This document shows positions 32,381 to 41,359 of a stretch of 64,000 nt of DNA, piece after piece. The position numbers and the translations under genes are program-made. The notes under the pieces were generated by a model, which worked only from the letters and a program-made list of their open reading frames with translations, searched no databases and had not been told where the DNA came from. This stretch comes from Sphingomonas sp. Leaf34 (GTDB lineage: Bacteria > Pseudomonadota > Alphaproteobacteria > Sphingomonadales > Sphingomonadaceae): assembly GCF_001421805.1 (NCBI RefSeq), contig NZ_LMLC01000001.1:620001-684000 (forward strand), read 5' to 3'. How positions within the stretch are numbered: position 1 is the stretch's first letter; the number at the start of each line of letters is the position of its first letter.

Positions 32381-32977
32381 ATGCGTATTGCCATTCTCTC
32401 GGCGGCCCTTGCCGCCACGGCGTTCGGGGCGATCCCCGCGACCGCACAATCGACCGTCCGCGGCGCCAACCGCGAATATAACGACCAGGTCCGCGACGCG
32501 CAGCGCGACTATCGCCGCGACCTGCGCGATGCCGATTCGCGCGGCGACGTGCGCGATGCGCGGCGCGAGTATCGCGAAGAGGTGCGCGACGCACGCCAGG
32601 ATCGCCGCGGCGACATCCGTGACATCCGCCGCGACAACGGACGCAACGGCAATTGGCAGCAATATCGCGGCTATGATTACAACCGCTACGAGCGGGGCCA
32701 GCGCGGCTATTTCGCCGACCGTTATTATCGCGACGGCCGCTATTACCAGGAGCGCCGCCTGGGTCGCAACGACCGCATCTATCGCGGCGGCAACGGGCGG
32801 TATTATTGCCGTCGCAACGACGGCACGACGGGGCTGATCATCGGTGGCCTCGCAGGTGGTGCGCTGGGCAACGTGATTGCGGGCGGTGGCTCTCAGTTGC
32901 TCGGCACGCTGATCGGTGCGGGCGGCGGCGCGGTGCTCGGCCAGTCGATCGATCGCGGCAACGTGCGCTGCCGCTGA
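32381..32977 (+). CDS. Exported glycine-zipper protein with Arg/Asp-rich repeats
   Basis: This 198-residue protein has a signal peptide (RIAILSAALAATAFGAIPA, cleavage near ATAQ at 20-23). A long charged helix about 70 residues long is built from irregular repeats of the type DVRDARREYREEVRDARQDR (about residues 30-85). A Tyr/Arg-rich stretch with RYYRDGRYYQERR follows. The C-terminal glycine-zipper module (RYYCRRNDGTTGLIIGGLAGG to IDRGNVRCR) is paralogous to the gene at 31425. The alternating Arg/Asp composition suggests a coiled coil or polyelectrolyte bridging envelope layers. It has its own EcfG-like promoter and a strong terminator. Confidence 0.85.
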   Translation: MRIAILSAALAATAFGAIPATAQSTVRGANREYNDQVRDAQRDYRRDLRDADSRGDVRDARREYREEVRDARQDRRGDIRDIRRDNGRNGNWQQYRGYDYNRYERGQRGYFADRYYRDGRYYQERRLGRNDRIYRGGNGRYYCRRNDGTTGLIIGGLAGGALGNVIAGGGSQLLGTLIGAGGGAVLGQSIDRGNVRCR

Positions 32978-32999
32978 TCCGGTATAGTTGATCCGACAG

Positions 33000-33031
33000 A
33001 AGGGCCCGGCAGAAACGCCGGGCCCTTTTTT
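33000..33031 (+). terminator. Intrinsic terminator of the glycine-zipper gene
   Basis: The stem AAGGGCCCGGC / GCCGGGCCCTT has an AGAAAC loop and six T follow. It begins 23 bases past the stop and lies between two convergent genes. Confidence 0.93.
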
Positions 33032-33034
33032 GCG

Positions 33035-33256
33035 TCAGATGATGCCGCCGCCAAGGCTGAGGCGGAGCGCGAAGATGATGATCAGGACGATGTTGAGGTT
33101 GCGGCCGCCGCTGCTCGAGGAAAGCGCGCCAACCGCCGCCCCGACGATCCCGATCGGGATGACGAGCCAGTTCATCCAGCCGAGCAGCGGAATGAAGGCG
33201 ACGAGGCCGAGCACCAGGGTGACGAGGCCGATGAGGATGGAGACGAGGTTCAGCAT
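33035..33256 (-). CDS. Small two-span membrane protein
   Basis: This 73-residue hydrophobic protein is not assigned to a family. It has a first long hydrophobic region (LVSILIGLVTLVLGLVAFIPL, continuing through NWLVIPIGIVGAAVGAL), a short SSSSGGRN loop and a last span (IVLIIIFALRLSLGG). Small proteins of this pattern are common next to stress genes in sphingomonads. It is convergent with the glycine-zipper gene and its stop is only a few bases from the shared terminator. Confidence 0.6.
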   Translation of the reverse strand: MLNLVSILIGLVTLVLGLVAFIPLLGWMNWLVIPIGIVGAAVGALSSSSGGRNLNIVLIIIFALRLSLGGGII

Positions 33257-33406
33257 GAGCGGAACATGGCGGCGGGCAGGCGTCGGAGCAAGATGGCGCG
33301 CGAAGACGGGCCGGACAGCGCTGGATCTAACGACGAAGTCGACACAGCGGGGCGAACCGCGCGTAAAACGCTTTCTTCACCACCGTTCGCGCATAGAATG
33401 TTGGTG

Positions 33407-34138
33407 ATGAGCCTTTCCTTCCGCCCCGCCCTTGTTCTCTTGCCGCTTGCACTGGCGTCGTGTGGACAGTCCTCGACCGACCAGCAGGATCTCAACAGCC
33501 TCGATGCCGAGCTGACCAATGGATCGGTACGCGATCCGGCGGTGGCCGAGTCGCTTGCCGCGCAGATCATGGTGGATCCGCGGCTGACGCAGTCGGCGAA
33601 CACCGATGCGGTGCGACCGGCACCGCGCCCGGATAACGGCGCGGTGCCGCCCGAGGGGCCACTGGAGGCCGATTCGGTCGATCCGAAGACGCTGCAGCGC
33701 GCGCCCGCGGCGTCGAACGACTGCCCCGAATGCAGGACGGCGAACGCGGCATTGACGCTTGGCGCGCTGGCCGAGGCGCAGAAAACCCCGGACGCGGGGG
33801 CGTGTGCGACCAAGATCGGCTATTCGGCGGGATGGGCGAACCGGTTGCCGGCGGACCTGCCGCTCTATCCGGGCGCGCGGTTGACCGAGGCGGCGGGGGC
33901 GGATCGCGACGGCTGTCGCCTGCGCGTCGTGAGTTTCTCGAGCAGCGCGCCGATGCAGAAGATGCTCGATTATTATTACACGCGCGCCCGGGCGGCGGGC
34001 TATTCGGCGGGGCATAGCACCGACGGGCGGCAGCATGTGCTGGGCGGGGTTCGGGGGAACGACGCGTATGTCGTGTATGTCACCGCGCGGCCTGGCGGCG
34101 GGAGCGATGTGGATATGGTGTCCAACGCTGGTCGGTGA
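33407..34138 (+). CDS. Hypothetical lipoprotein
   Basis: This 243-residue lipoprotein has no family I recognise. The signal peptide RPALVLLPLALASC ends in a good lipobox, and Gln at +3 favours outer-membrane sorting. A low-complexity segment follows (about 25-90), then a CPEC pair (DCPECRTAN). A C-terminal domain of about 110 residues begins LPADLPLYPGARLTEAAGAD and contains APMQKMLDYYYTRARAAGYSA and a Gly-rich beta region ending AYVVYVTARPGG. The LYPGAR...DYYYTRARAAGY pattern resembles domains of unknown function that compare concentration or wall stress, but no role can be assigned. The start could also be the ATG at 33398. Confidence 0.7.
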   Translation: MSLSFRPALVLLPLALASCGQSSTDQQDLNSLDAELTNGSVRDPAVAESLAAQIMVDPRLTQSANTDAVRPAPRPDNGAVPPEGPLEADSVDPKTLQRAPAASNDCPECRTANAALTLGALAEAQKTPDAGACATKIGYSAGWANRLPADLPLYPGARLTEAAGADRDGCRLRVVSFSSSAPMQKMLDYYYTRARAAGYSAGHSTDGRQHVLGGVRGNDAYVVYVTARPGGGSDVDMVSNAGR

Positions 34139-34170
34139 GGGTCGGGTGGCGTTGGTCCGCGATTATGCCA

Positions 34171-34267
34171 CCCCGGCGGAGGCCGGGGCCGAGTTGGGAA
34201 ACGCTGCTAACTGAGCGCGGCCCCTTGTCACTGCTACCTTTCCAATTGGGCCCCGGCCTTCTCCGGG
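34171..34267. repeat. Intergenic palindrome, family C
   Basis: This 97-bp copy runs from CCCCGGCGGAGGCCGGGGCC to GGCCCCGGCCTTCTCCGGGG. It is the first of two repeats in the 337-base gap between the lipoprotein gene and crcB. Confidence 0.9.
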
Positions 34268-34302
34268 GTGGGTAGGGGAAAACTGCAGCTTCCCTCACCT
34301 GG

Positions 34303-34353
34303 GCTCCCGCGGACGCAGGAGGCCAGGCTGGATCCCCGCCTCCGCGGGGAAAC
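34303..34353. repeat. Intergenic palindrome, family F
   Basis: This diverged copy runs from GGGCTCCCGCGGACGCAGGA to ATCCCCGCCTCCGCGGGGAAAC. It is the second repeat before crcB. The remaining 120 bases before crcB show nothing further; no fluoride-riboswitch fold was recognised. Confidence 0.75.
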
Positions 34354-34475
34354 AGGGTGGGACAGATGCTCGCGCGATGATCGCAAGCGGACGCGGAGGG
34401 AGCCTGCCTGTCCCCACCTCGCCCCTCGCCCCGGCCCACCTTTCCGTTCGACCCGATTCGCGCTAGGGCGCGGCG

Positions 34476-34850
34476 ATGTTTCCCCTTCTTTATGTCATGG
34501 TCGGTGGCGCGGTCGGTTCCGGCGCGCGCTATCTGACCGGTCGCGCGATGACGGCGCTGCTCGGACCGGACTATCCGTTCGGTACGCTGGCGGTGAACCT
34601 GATCGGCGGACTGCTGATGGGCGTGCTGGTCGGCGTGCTGGCGCGGAACACCGCGTCGGAGGCGTGGCGCCTGCTGCTCGCGGTCGGCGTCCTGGGCGGC
34701 TTCACGACGTTTTCAAGCTTCTCGCTCGACGTCGTCACGTTGATCGAGCGGGGCGCGATCGGCGTCGCGTTCGGCTATATTCTCCTTTCGGTGATCGGCT
34801 CGATCGTCGCAGTATTCGCGGGTCTCACCGCAGTAAGGGCCATCGCATGA
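34476..34850 (+). CDS. crcB: Fluoride ion channel CrcB/Fluc
   Basis: This small dual-topology channel exports fluoride. The 124-residue protein has four hydrophobic segments and the family signatures GGAVGSGARYLTGR (about 10-23), PFGTLAVNLIGGLLMGVL (about 34-51, with the pore Asn) and GFTTFSSFSLDVVTLIERG (about 75-93, with the Phe-box and Na+-binding Thr/Ser). The length is normal. The stop overlaps the rluC start by 4 bases (ATGA), so the two are translationally coupled, a pairing seen in other alphaproteobacteria. Confidence 0.96.
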   Translation: MFPLLYVMVGGAVGSGARYLTGRAMTALLGPDYPFGTLAVNLIGGLLMGVLVGVLARNTASEAWRLLLAVGVLGGFTTFSSFSLDVVTLIERGAIGVAFGYILLSVIGSIVAVFAGLTAVRAIA

Positions 34851-36148
34851 CCGCGGGCAAAAACGATAGCGACTCCGGTTTTCGGGAGTTCAACGTCGGG
34901 TTCGACGATGACGGCATCCGGCTCGACCGGTGGTTCAAGCGGCATCTGCCCGACACGAGCTTCACGACGGTGGCGATGTGGGCGCGCACCGGCCAGTTGC
35001 GCGTCGACGGCGCGCGTGCGACTCCGGGCGACCGGATCGCGGCGGGCCAGATGCTCCGCGTGCCGCCGCCCGAGGCCGACAAGGCTGCGGCCGACGTCGA
35101 CAAGCCCCGGCGCGTCCGTGAACGCGTGATCCTGTCGGACGAAGAGACCGAGCTCGCGCAGGGCATGGTCATCCACAAGGATTTCCAGGCGTTCGTGCTG
35201 AACAAGCCGCCGGGCCTCGCGACGCAGGGCGGCACCAAGACGACGCAGCATGTCGACGGGCTGCTCGACGGGCTCCAGTATGACAATGAGGGCCGGCCCA
35301 AGCTGGTCCACCGGCTCGACAAGGATACGTCGGGCGCGCTGCTGGTGGCGCGGACGAGCCGCGCGGCGGCGTTCTTCGCCAAGGCGTTTTCGGGCCGTAC
35401 CGCGCGGAAGGTGTATTGGGCGCTGGTGGTCGACGTGCCGTCGATCGAGGACGGCATGATCGAGCTGCCGATCGGCAAGCAGCCGGGTACCGGCGGCGAG
35501 AAGATGCACGTCGACGAGGCCGAGGGCGCACCCGCGCGCACCCGCTACCGCGTGATCGAGCGTGCGGGCAACCGTGCGGCGTGGGTCGAGTTGCAGCCGT
35601 TCACCGGCCGCACGCATCAGCTGCGCGTGCACATGGCGGCGATCGGGCATCCGATCGTCGGCGACGGGAAATATGGCGGCGCGGCGGCGTTCCTGACCGG
35701 TGGGATCTCGCGGAAAATGCATCTGCATGCGCGGCGCATCAAGGTGGATCATCCCGATGGCGGATCGATCGACGTGACCGCCGGGCTGCCGACGCATTTC
35801 GAGGAAAGCCTGAAGCAGCTGGGCTTCGACGAGAAGCTCGGCGACGCGCTGCAGCTCGACGAGAAGAAGCCGCCGTCGCGCGAGGAGATCAAGTCGCGCG
35901 CGCGGGCGCATGCGAAGTCGGTTCGGAAAGAGCGTAAAGGTGAGCGGCGTGGGCGCGGGGTTGTCGAGGACAAGAAGCCGGCTGGCGGTAAGCCGGGGGC
36001 GCCCAAGACGGGCGGGCCTCGGACGGGGGCCGGGTCGACGTTCGGGGCGCCGCGGAGTGGGCCTCGGGTCGAGGGTGCCAAGCCCGGCGGCCGGGGTCGT
36101 TCGGGGGGGAAGCCGAGTGGGCCGCGTACGGGGCCGGGTTCGCGCTGA
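34847..36148 (+). CDS. rluC: RluA-family 23S rRNA pseudouridine synthase with basic tail
   Basis: This enzyme isomerises uridines in 23S rRNA. The 433-residue protein starts with an S4 RNA-binding domain (about 20-85, GIRLDRWFKRHLPDTSF). The catalytic domain carries HRLDKDTSG, with Asp158 the expected nucleophile, then GRTARKVYWALV and the PFTGRTHQLRVHM motif. S4-RluA architecture fits RluC or RluD, and RluC is preferred by length and by the neighbouring crcB. From about residue 350 the protein extends in a Lys/Arg/Gly/Pro-rich disordered tail of about 80 residues that is not part of the enzyme fold. The start overlaps the crcB stop. Confidence 0.9.
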   Translation: MTAGKNDSDSGFREFNVGFDDDGIRLDRWFKRHLPDTSFTTVAMWARTGQLRVDGARATPGDRIAAGQMLRVPPPEADKAAADVDKPRRVRERVILSDEETELAQGMVIHKDFQAFVLNKPPGLATQGGTKTTQHVDGLLDGLQYDNEGRPKLVHRLDKDTSGALLVARTSRAAAFFAKAFSGRTARKVYWALVVDVPSIEDGMIELPIGKQPGTGGEKMHVDEAEGAPARTRYRVIERAGNRAAWVELQPFTGRTHQLRVHMAAIGHPIVGDGKYGGAAAFLTGGISRKMHLHARRIKVDHPDGGSIDVTAGLPTHFEESLKQLGFDEKLGDALQLDEKKPPSREEIKSRARAHAKSVRKERKGERRGRGVVEDKKPAGGKPGAPKTGGPRTGAGSTFGAPRSGPRVEGAKPGGRGRSGGKPSGPRTGPGSR

Positions 36149-36183
36149 TCTAGCGGACGGACCGGTACGCGAGCCACACACCA

Positions 36184-36281
36184 CCCCGGCGCAGGCCGGG
36201 GCCCAATTGGAGAGGTTGCGGTAACGGAGCGATGCCCTCCGTTAGCACCGTCCCCCAATTGGGCCCCGGCCTTCGCCGGGG
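36184..36281. repeat. Intergenic palindrome, family C
   Basis: This 98-bp copy runs from CCCCGGCGCAGGCCGGGGCC to GGCCCCGGCCTTCGCCGGGG. Its internal CGGTAACGGAG is the inverse of the CTCCGTTAC core in other copies, showing that elements occur in both orientations. Confidence 0.92.
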
Positions 36282-36318
36282 TGGAGCGGGTGTTGGGGGG
36301 GGCGGTCCTCCACTACCC

Positions 36319-36399
36319 GTTCCCCCGCGAAGGCGGGGGTCCAGGAGCCATGGTCGTAGCACTGCTTGATTCCTGGGCCCCCGCCTTCGCGGGGGAACA
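36319..36399. repeat. Intergenic palindrome, family F, long form
   Basis: This 81-bp element has ends GTTCCCCCGCGAAGGCGGGG and CCCCGCCTTCGCGGGGGAAC and a longer core than other F copies. With the preceding C element it fills the 271-base gap between rluC and DUF1440. Confidence 0.88.
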
Positions 36400-36419
36400 G
36401 TGATGGGGCGCGTGACTGC

Positions 36420-36914
36420 CTACCTCATCCACCCGCGCAGCAGCCGCTGCACGGCTTCGGTCACCGTCCCGAACACCATATGCGACGCGACGCTGTGCAG
36501 ATGCGTCGACGGCGCGGTCTTCCAGGGGGCGTTGCCAAAACCCACCGCGGGCACCGCTGCCTCGTCGAGCAGCGCGGTGTTCGCCAGCGCGAACACAGTG
36601 CCGTACCCCGCCGTCACCGCCGGCCGGTATTCGGCCGCGACCGCGTAGACGATCCCCAGCCCTGCCCCGAGCGCGTAGTGCACCGCCTGCCCGGCGAGCG
36701 GCTTGCGATCGTCGGGGAGATCATGACCCACCACCACCTGAGAGACCTTGTCCGCCGCCTTTTCGGTCGCGGGTTCCGCGTCGCTGTCCGACGACGAGAG
36801 CGCGGCGACGCCCGCCTGGAAACGATCCATCACGAACGACGCGGCGAGCCCCGCGACCAGCCCTGCCGCAGCGGCGGCCCAGATGTTCGGGGTGTCGGTC
36901 GGTGCGTGCGCCAT
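36420..36914 (-). CDS. DUF1440 (YagU-like) membrane protein
   Basis: This 164-residue membrane protein of the DUF1440/YagU type is implicated in acid tolerance in E. coli. It has an N-terminal span (IWAAAAAGLVAGLAASFVMD, about 11-30), a polar stretch with ATEKAAD, then AGQAVHYALGAGLGIVYAVA (about 74-93). The conserved YGTVFALANTALLDEAAVP and GFGNAPWKTAPSTHLHSVAS blocks end near HMVFGTVTE. The family function is otherwise unknown. An EcfG-like promoter lies just upstream, which would fit a stress role. Confidence 0.8.
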   Translation of the reverse strand: MAHAPTDTPNIWAAAAAGLVAGLAASFVMDRFQAGVAALSSSDSDAEPATEKAADKVSQVVVGHDLPDDRKPLAGQAVHYALGAGLGIVYAVAAEYRPAVTAGYGTVFALANTALLDEAAVPAVGFGNAPWKTAPSTHLHSVASHMVFGTVTEAVQRLLRGWMR

Positions 36915-36941
36915 CGTGAATCTCCAAAAGTCTGCGAGACG

Positions 36942-36966
36942 AACCGTCGAGCAAGACGCGCGTTCC
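36942..36966 (-). promoter_or_regulatory. Possible EcfG-type promoter of the DUF1440 gene
   Basis: On the minus strand GGAAC (36966-36962), 16 bases and GGTT (36945-36942) match GGAAC-N16-CGTT with one mismatch, 27 bases upstream of the start codon. Confidence 0.4.
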
Positions 36967-37027
36967 GGTTTGGCGTTCCCTCGTTCGCTCGGCTGATCTA
37001 CGAGGCGGGGATGCGTTGGAAACTCTC

Positions 37028-37699
37028 ATGATCCGCCTTGCCGTGTTCGATTGCGACGGGACGCTCGTCGACAGCCAGGCGAATATCTGCGTCGCGTGCG
37101 AGCGCGCGTTTCAGCAGGCCGGGCTCGTCCCGCCGCCGCGTGGCGAAATTCGCCGGATCGTCGGGCTCAGTCTCGTCGAGGCGATGCAGGTGTTGCTGCC
37201 ACAGGCCGACGAGGCGCTGCACCGTTCGCTCGCAAGCGACTACAAGGCCGCGTTCCATGCGATGCGCGCGAGCGGCGAACTGGCCGACGAGCCGTTGTTC
37301 GACGGGATCGCCGACGTGCTGACGAAGCTCGCCGACGATGGCTGGGTGCTCGGCGTCGCGACGGGCAAGTCGGACCGGGGCCTCGCGCATATCCTTGCCG
37401 CGCATGGGATCACCGATCGGTTCGTGACGTTGCAGACCGCCGATCGCCATCCGTCGAAGCCCGATCCGGCGATGCTGTTCGCGGCGATCGCCGAAGCGGG
37501 CGCGACCGCGGCGACGACCGCGATGATCGGCGATACGAGCTTCGACATGGCGATGGCGCGCGCGGCGCGGGTGCGCGCGGTCGGCGTCGCCTGGGGCTAT
37601 CACGCGGTGCACGAATTGTCGGATGCGGGGGCGGACGTCGTCGCGACCGCGGTGCCCGAGCTGCTGCACATGGTCGCGGATTCGAGGACGGGGCCATGA
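37028..37699 (+). CDS. HAD-family hydrolase, Gph/phosphoglycolate phosphatase-like
   Basis: This soluble HAD phosphatase of 223 residues has motif I FDCDGTLVDS (Asp8 nucleophile, Asp10). A cap domain follows (about 15-85, ERAFQQAGLVPPPRGEIRRI). Motif II is GVATGKSDRG, the conserved Lys is in RHPSKPDPAM and motif III is MIGDTSFDMAMARAA. This matches the Gph/PGMB subgroup, whose members act on 2-phosphoglycolate, pyrophosphate or sugar phosphates. The ATG at 37028 was chosen because it starts MIRLAVFDCDG; an upstream in-frame TTG is less likely. Its stop overlaps the next gene by 4 bases. Confidence 0.92.
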   Translation: MIRLAVFDCDGTLVDSQANICVACERAFQQAGLVPPPRGEIRRIVGLSLVEAMQVLLPQADEALHRSLASDYKAAFHAMRASGELADEPLFDGIADVLTKLADDGWVLGVATGKSDRGLAHILAAHGITDRFVTLQTADRHPSKPDPAMLFAAIAEAGATAATTAMIGDTSFDMAMARAARVRAVGVAWGYHAVHELSDAGADVVATAVPELLHMVADSRTGP

Positions 37700-37914
37700 C
37701 CGACGCCGAAAAAGTGGCGCAGCGGCGCTGGTTCGTGCTGGTCGTCGTGCGGATGGCAGGGGTCGCGGGGGCGTTGCTCGGCCTGATCCTGATCGCGCGG
37801 GCGCATGACATGGGGCCGAAGATCCTCGGGACGGCGATCGTGCTGTCGGCGATGGCGATGATCGCCACCGTCCCGCGCAGCCTCGCGCATCGCTGGCGGA
37901 GTCCACCCCAATGA
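37696..37914 (+). CDS. Small two-span membrane protein between the HAD and ATP12 genes
   Basis: This 72-residue protein has no assigned family. It has two hydrophobic segments (WFVLVVVRMAGVAGALLGLI, about 12-31, and GTAIVLSAMAMIATVP, about 46-61) separated by a short polar loop, and a basic C-terminus. Both ends overlap neighbouring genes by 4 bases (ATGA), so it is firmly embedded in the operon HAD phosphatase-this gene-ATP12. The conserved position suggests a link to F1Fo ATP synthase assembly or membrane function, but this is inference. Confidence 0.75.
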   Translation: MTDAEKVAQRRWFVLVVVRMAGVAGALLGLILIARAHDMGPKILGTAIVLSAMAMIATVPRSLAHRWRSPPQ

Positions 37915-38591
37915 AGCGGTTCTGGAAAGACGTTGCGATCGATGCCGATCGCGTGGTGACGCTCGACGGCAAGCCGGTGCGGACGCCCGGGCGGCGGCCG
38001 CTGGCGCTGCCGACCGCGGCGCTGGCCGAGGCGGTGGCGGAAGAATGGCGCAGCGTCGGCGAGACGATCGATCCGCGGACGATGCCGCTGACGGGGCTCG
38101 CCAATGCGGCGACCGATCCGATCGCGAACGACCCGACGCAGTTCGCCGCGCGGCTGGCGGCCTATGGCGAGAGCGACCTGCTCTGCTACCGCGCCGAGGG
38201 GCCGCCGTTGCTGGTCGAGCGGCAGGCGGCGGCGTGGAATCCGCTGCTTGACTGGGCGCGCGCGCGGTACGACGTGACGTTCGCGGTGACCGCGGGGGTG
38301 ATGCACGTTGCGCAGGCCCCCGCGACGATCGCCCGGCTGCACGAGGCGGTCGCGGCGTATGACGATTTCCGGCTGGCGGGACTGTCGCCGGTGGTGACGC
38401 TGACGGGATCGCTGGTGATCGGGCTGGCGCTGATCGAGGGCGAGATCGATGCCGACGCGGCCTGGGCGGCGGCGGGTCTCGACGAGGACTGGTCGATCGA
38501 AATGTGGGGCGAGGACTGGCAGGCGGCCGAGCTGCGCGAACTCAAGCGCCAGGAGTTCGCGCGCGGGGTGGCGTTTCTGGGGATGCTCTAG
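37911..38591 (+). CDS. ATP12 family F1-ATPase assembly chaperone
   Basis: This is a homologue of mitochondrial Atp12, which protects the alpha subunit of F1 before assembly. It is characteristic of alphaproteobacteria. The 226-residue protein begins KRFWKDVAIDADRVVTLDGK and has the conserved VRTPGRRPLALPTAALAEAV and AEEWRSVGETIDPRTMPLTG. YGESDLLCYRAEGPPLLVER and the late EDWSIEMWGEDWQAAELREL follow. It is soluble and of normal length. It is the last gene of the three-gene operon starting with the HAD phosphatase. Confidence 0.93.
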   Translation: MKRFWKDVAIDADRVVTLDGKPVRTPGRRPLALPTAALAEAVAEEWRSVGETIDPRTMPLTGLANAATDPIANDPTQFAARLAAYGESDLLCYRAEGPPLLVERQAAAWNPLLDWARARYDVTFAVTAGVMHVAQAPATIARLHEAVAAYDDFRLAGLSPVVTLTGSLVIGLALIEGEIDADAAWAAAGLDEDWSIEMWGEDWQAAELRELKRQEFARGVAFLGML

Positions 38592-38593
38592 CC

Positions 38594-38670
38594 GTTCTCC
38601 TGCGAACGCAGGAGCCCAGGGTTACTAGGGATAGCGCCTGGTATCCTGGGCTCCTGCGTTCGCAGGAGCA
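38594..38670. repeat. Intergenic palindrome, family E (TCCTGCGAACGCAGGAG type)
   Basis: This 77-bp element has arms GTTCTCCTGCGAACGCAGGA and TCCTGCGTTCGCAGGAGCA, with CCCAGGG / CCTGGG inside. It separates the convergent ATP12 and gmk genes and could act as a terminator for both. A second copy is at 39875-39951. Confidence 0.88.
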
Positions 38671-38679
38671 CCGGGGAGC

Positions 38680-39330
38680 TTAGCGAGTCAGGCGGCGGAT
38701 GAAGCCTATCAGCCCCGTTTGCCGCGAGCGCTTGAGGCGTTCGGCGGCAAGGATCGTCTTCACGCCGCGGATGCAGCTGTCCACGTCGTCGTTGACCAGG
38801 ACATAGTCATAACCGTCCCAGTGACTGACCTCGTTCGCCGCACGCGACATGCGCGCGTCGATCACTTCGGTCGAGTCGGTGCCGCGGCTGGTGAGGCGGC
38901 GGTGGAGTTCTTCCATCGACGGCGGGAAGATGAAGACGCGGACGACGTCGCCACCGGCGATCTGGAACAGCTGCTGTGCACCCTGCCAGTCGATGTCGAA
39001 CAGCACGTCCTTGCCGGCCGCCAGCATCTCCTCGACCTGCGCGCGCGGGGTGCCGTAGCGGTGGTTGAAGACGTGCGCCCATTCGAGGAACTCGTCCTTC
39101 GCGACCATGTCGCGAAAGCCCTCGAGATCGGTGAAATGGTAATCCTTGCCGTCGACTTCGCCCGGCCGCATCGACCGAGTCGTCACCGAGACCGACATCT
39201 CCAGCTCGTGCTCGTCGGCGAGCAGGCGGCGCGCGATCGTCGACTTGCCGGCGCCGGAGGGCGAGGACAGGACGAACAGGACGCCGCGGCGACGGAAACC
39301 ATGCGGGTCGGACGGAAGTGTGTGGGGCAT
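38680..39330 (-). CDS. gmk: Guanylate kinase
   Basis: This enzyme phosphorylates GMP to GDP with ATP. The 216-residue protein carries the P-loop SSPSGAGKST at residues 22-31. VTTRSMRPGEVDGKDYHF and EFLEWAHVFNHRYGTPRAQV make up the GMP-binding region, followed by the DIDWQGAQQL motif. The ATG at 39330 gives the usual short N-terminal extension; longer in-frame starts have no support. It stands near, but not in an obvious operon with, the two small genes upstream. Confidence 0.97.
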   Translation of the reverse strand: MPHTLPSDPHGFRRRGVLFVLSSPSGAGKSTIARRLLADEHELEMSVSVTTRSMRPGEVDGKDYHFTDLEGFRDMVAKDEFLEWAHVFNHRYGTPRAQVEEMLAAGKDVLFDIDWQGAQQLFQIAGGDVVRVFIFPPSMEELHRRLTSRGTDSTEVIDARMSRAANEVSHWDGYDYVLVNDDVDSCIRGVKTILAAERLKRSRQTGLIGFIRRLTR

Positions 39331-39401
39331 GCGCGCCCTTGCCGCGGACTGCGCATGGGCGTCAACCCATGCGCGGCCCGCTTGTGTCATTCAGACGGCG
39401 G

Positions 39402-39602
39402 TCAGTAGCCTGCCTTGCGCGCCTTGTTGCGGTCATACGCCTTCTTGGCCGCATAGCCGCCGCCGAGGACCATGCCGAGCGGGCCCATGCGACGCAGTAC
39501 GCTCATTGCGACTACGCCCTTGACCGCGCCCGATGCGCCGCCCGAGCCTTCGCGACGACCCATTTCGCGGCCAACCAATGCACTGATGATACGTCCAATC
39601 AT
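39402..39602 (-). CDS. Small Gly-rich protein, second of an overlapping pair
   Basis: This 66-residue protein of unknown function has a Gly/Ser-rich middle (RREGSGGASGAVKG), a weakly hydrophobic segment (GPLGMVLGGGYAAKKAY) and a strongly basic C-terminus. Its start overlaps the stop of the preceding small gene by 4 bases (ATGA), so the two are coupled. The length and composition suggest a membrane-associated stress protein, but this is not proven. Confidence 0.6.
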   Translation of the reverse strand: MIGRIISALVGREMGRREGSGGASGAVKGVVAMSVLRRMGPLGMVLGGGYAAKKAYDRNKARKAGY

Positions 39603-39811
39603 GACTTAACCTCTCCGAAAACCTGGTCCTTGAGTTCCGCTGCACCGCGCAGCACCGCCCAGCCGATCGCGTAGGTCACGGCCAGCGGCACGACGATTTT
39701 GAGCACGTTGGCGGTCACCGCACCGATGATTGCGCCGTCCGCGTTGCCGTCATCGCCGCTAAGCGAATCGATGCCTGCGCCGATCAGCGCGCCTATGGTC
39801 GTTGCGCCCAC
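39599..39811 (-). CDS. Small membrane protein, first of an overlapping pair
   Basis: This 70-residue protein of unknown function starts at GTG 39811, chosen for a perfect AAGGAG ribosome site 7 bases upstream. It has a weakly hydrophobic N-terminus (ATTIGALIGAGIDSL), an acidic loop (SGDDGNADGA) and a long hydrophobic segment (IIGAVTANVLKIVVPLAVTY, about 29-48). The charged C-terminus is ELKDQVFGEVKS. It is coupled to the gene downstream. A possible EcfG-type promoter lies just upstream. Confidence 0.65.
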   Translation of the reverse strand: MGATTIGALIGAGIDSLSGDDGNADGAIIGAVTANVLKIVVPLAVTYAIGWAVLRGAAELKDQVFGEVKS

Positions 39812-39839
39812 GTAATTTCTCCTTCGCGTGTGGCGGGTT

Positions 39840-39864
39840 AGCGCGCGAGGGGCGTTTGGGTTCC
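39840..39864 (-). promoter_or_regulatory. Possible EcfG-type promoter of the small membrane-protein pair
   Basis: On the minus strand GGAAC (39864-39860), 16 bases and CGCT (39843-39840) match GGAAC-N16-CGTT with one mismatch, 28 bases before the GTG start. Confidence 0.4.
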
Positions 39865-39874
39865 CTTGCCCCGT

Positions 39875-39951
39875 GTTCTCCTGCGCACGCAGGAGCCCAG
39901 GGTACCAAGCGCGCCGCCCGTGACCCTGGACTCCTGCGTGCGCAGGAGAAC
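39875..39951. repeat. Intergenic palindrome, family E
   Basis: This 77-bp copy has ends GTTCTCCTGCGCACGCAGGA and TCCTGCGTGCGCAGGAGAAC. It begins 2 bases after the fumC stop and could terminate fumC transcription. Confidence 0.88.
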
Positions 39952-39953
39952 GG

Positions 39954-41345
<1,392 letters not shown>

Positions 41346-41359
41346 CTCGTACCTACTCC

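Noticed and set aside
33250..33290. GGAAC near 33250 as an EcfG promoter for the lipoprotein gene at 33407
   Set aside because: No CGTT follows at 16-17 bases and the site lies more than 150 bases from the start codon.
34354..34475. Fluoride riboswitch upstream of crcB
   Set aside because: No match to the expected pseudoknot sequence pattern was recognised by eye, and the region is short and partly occupied by a repeat; a covariance search would be needed to exclude it fully.
37016..37028. TTG at 37016 as start of the HAD phosphatase
   Set aside because: The ATG at 37028 places the nucleophile motif at the usual position and gives a homologous N-terminus.
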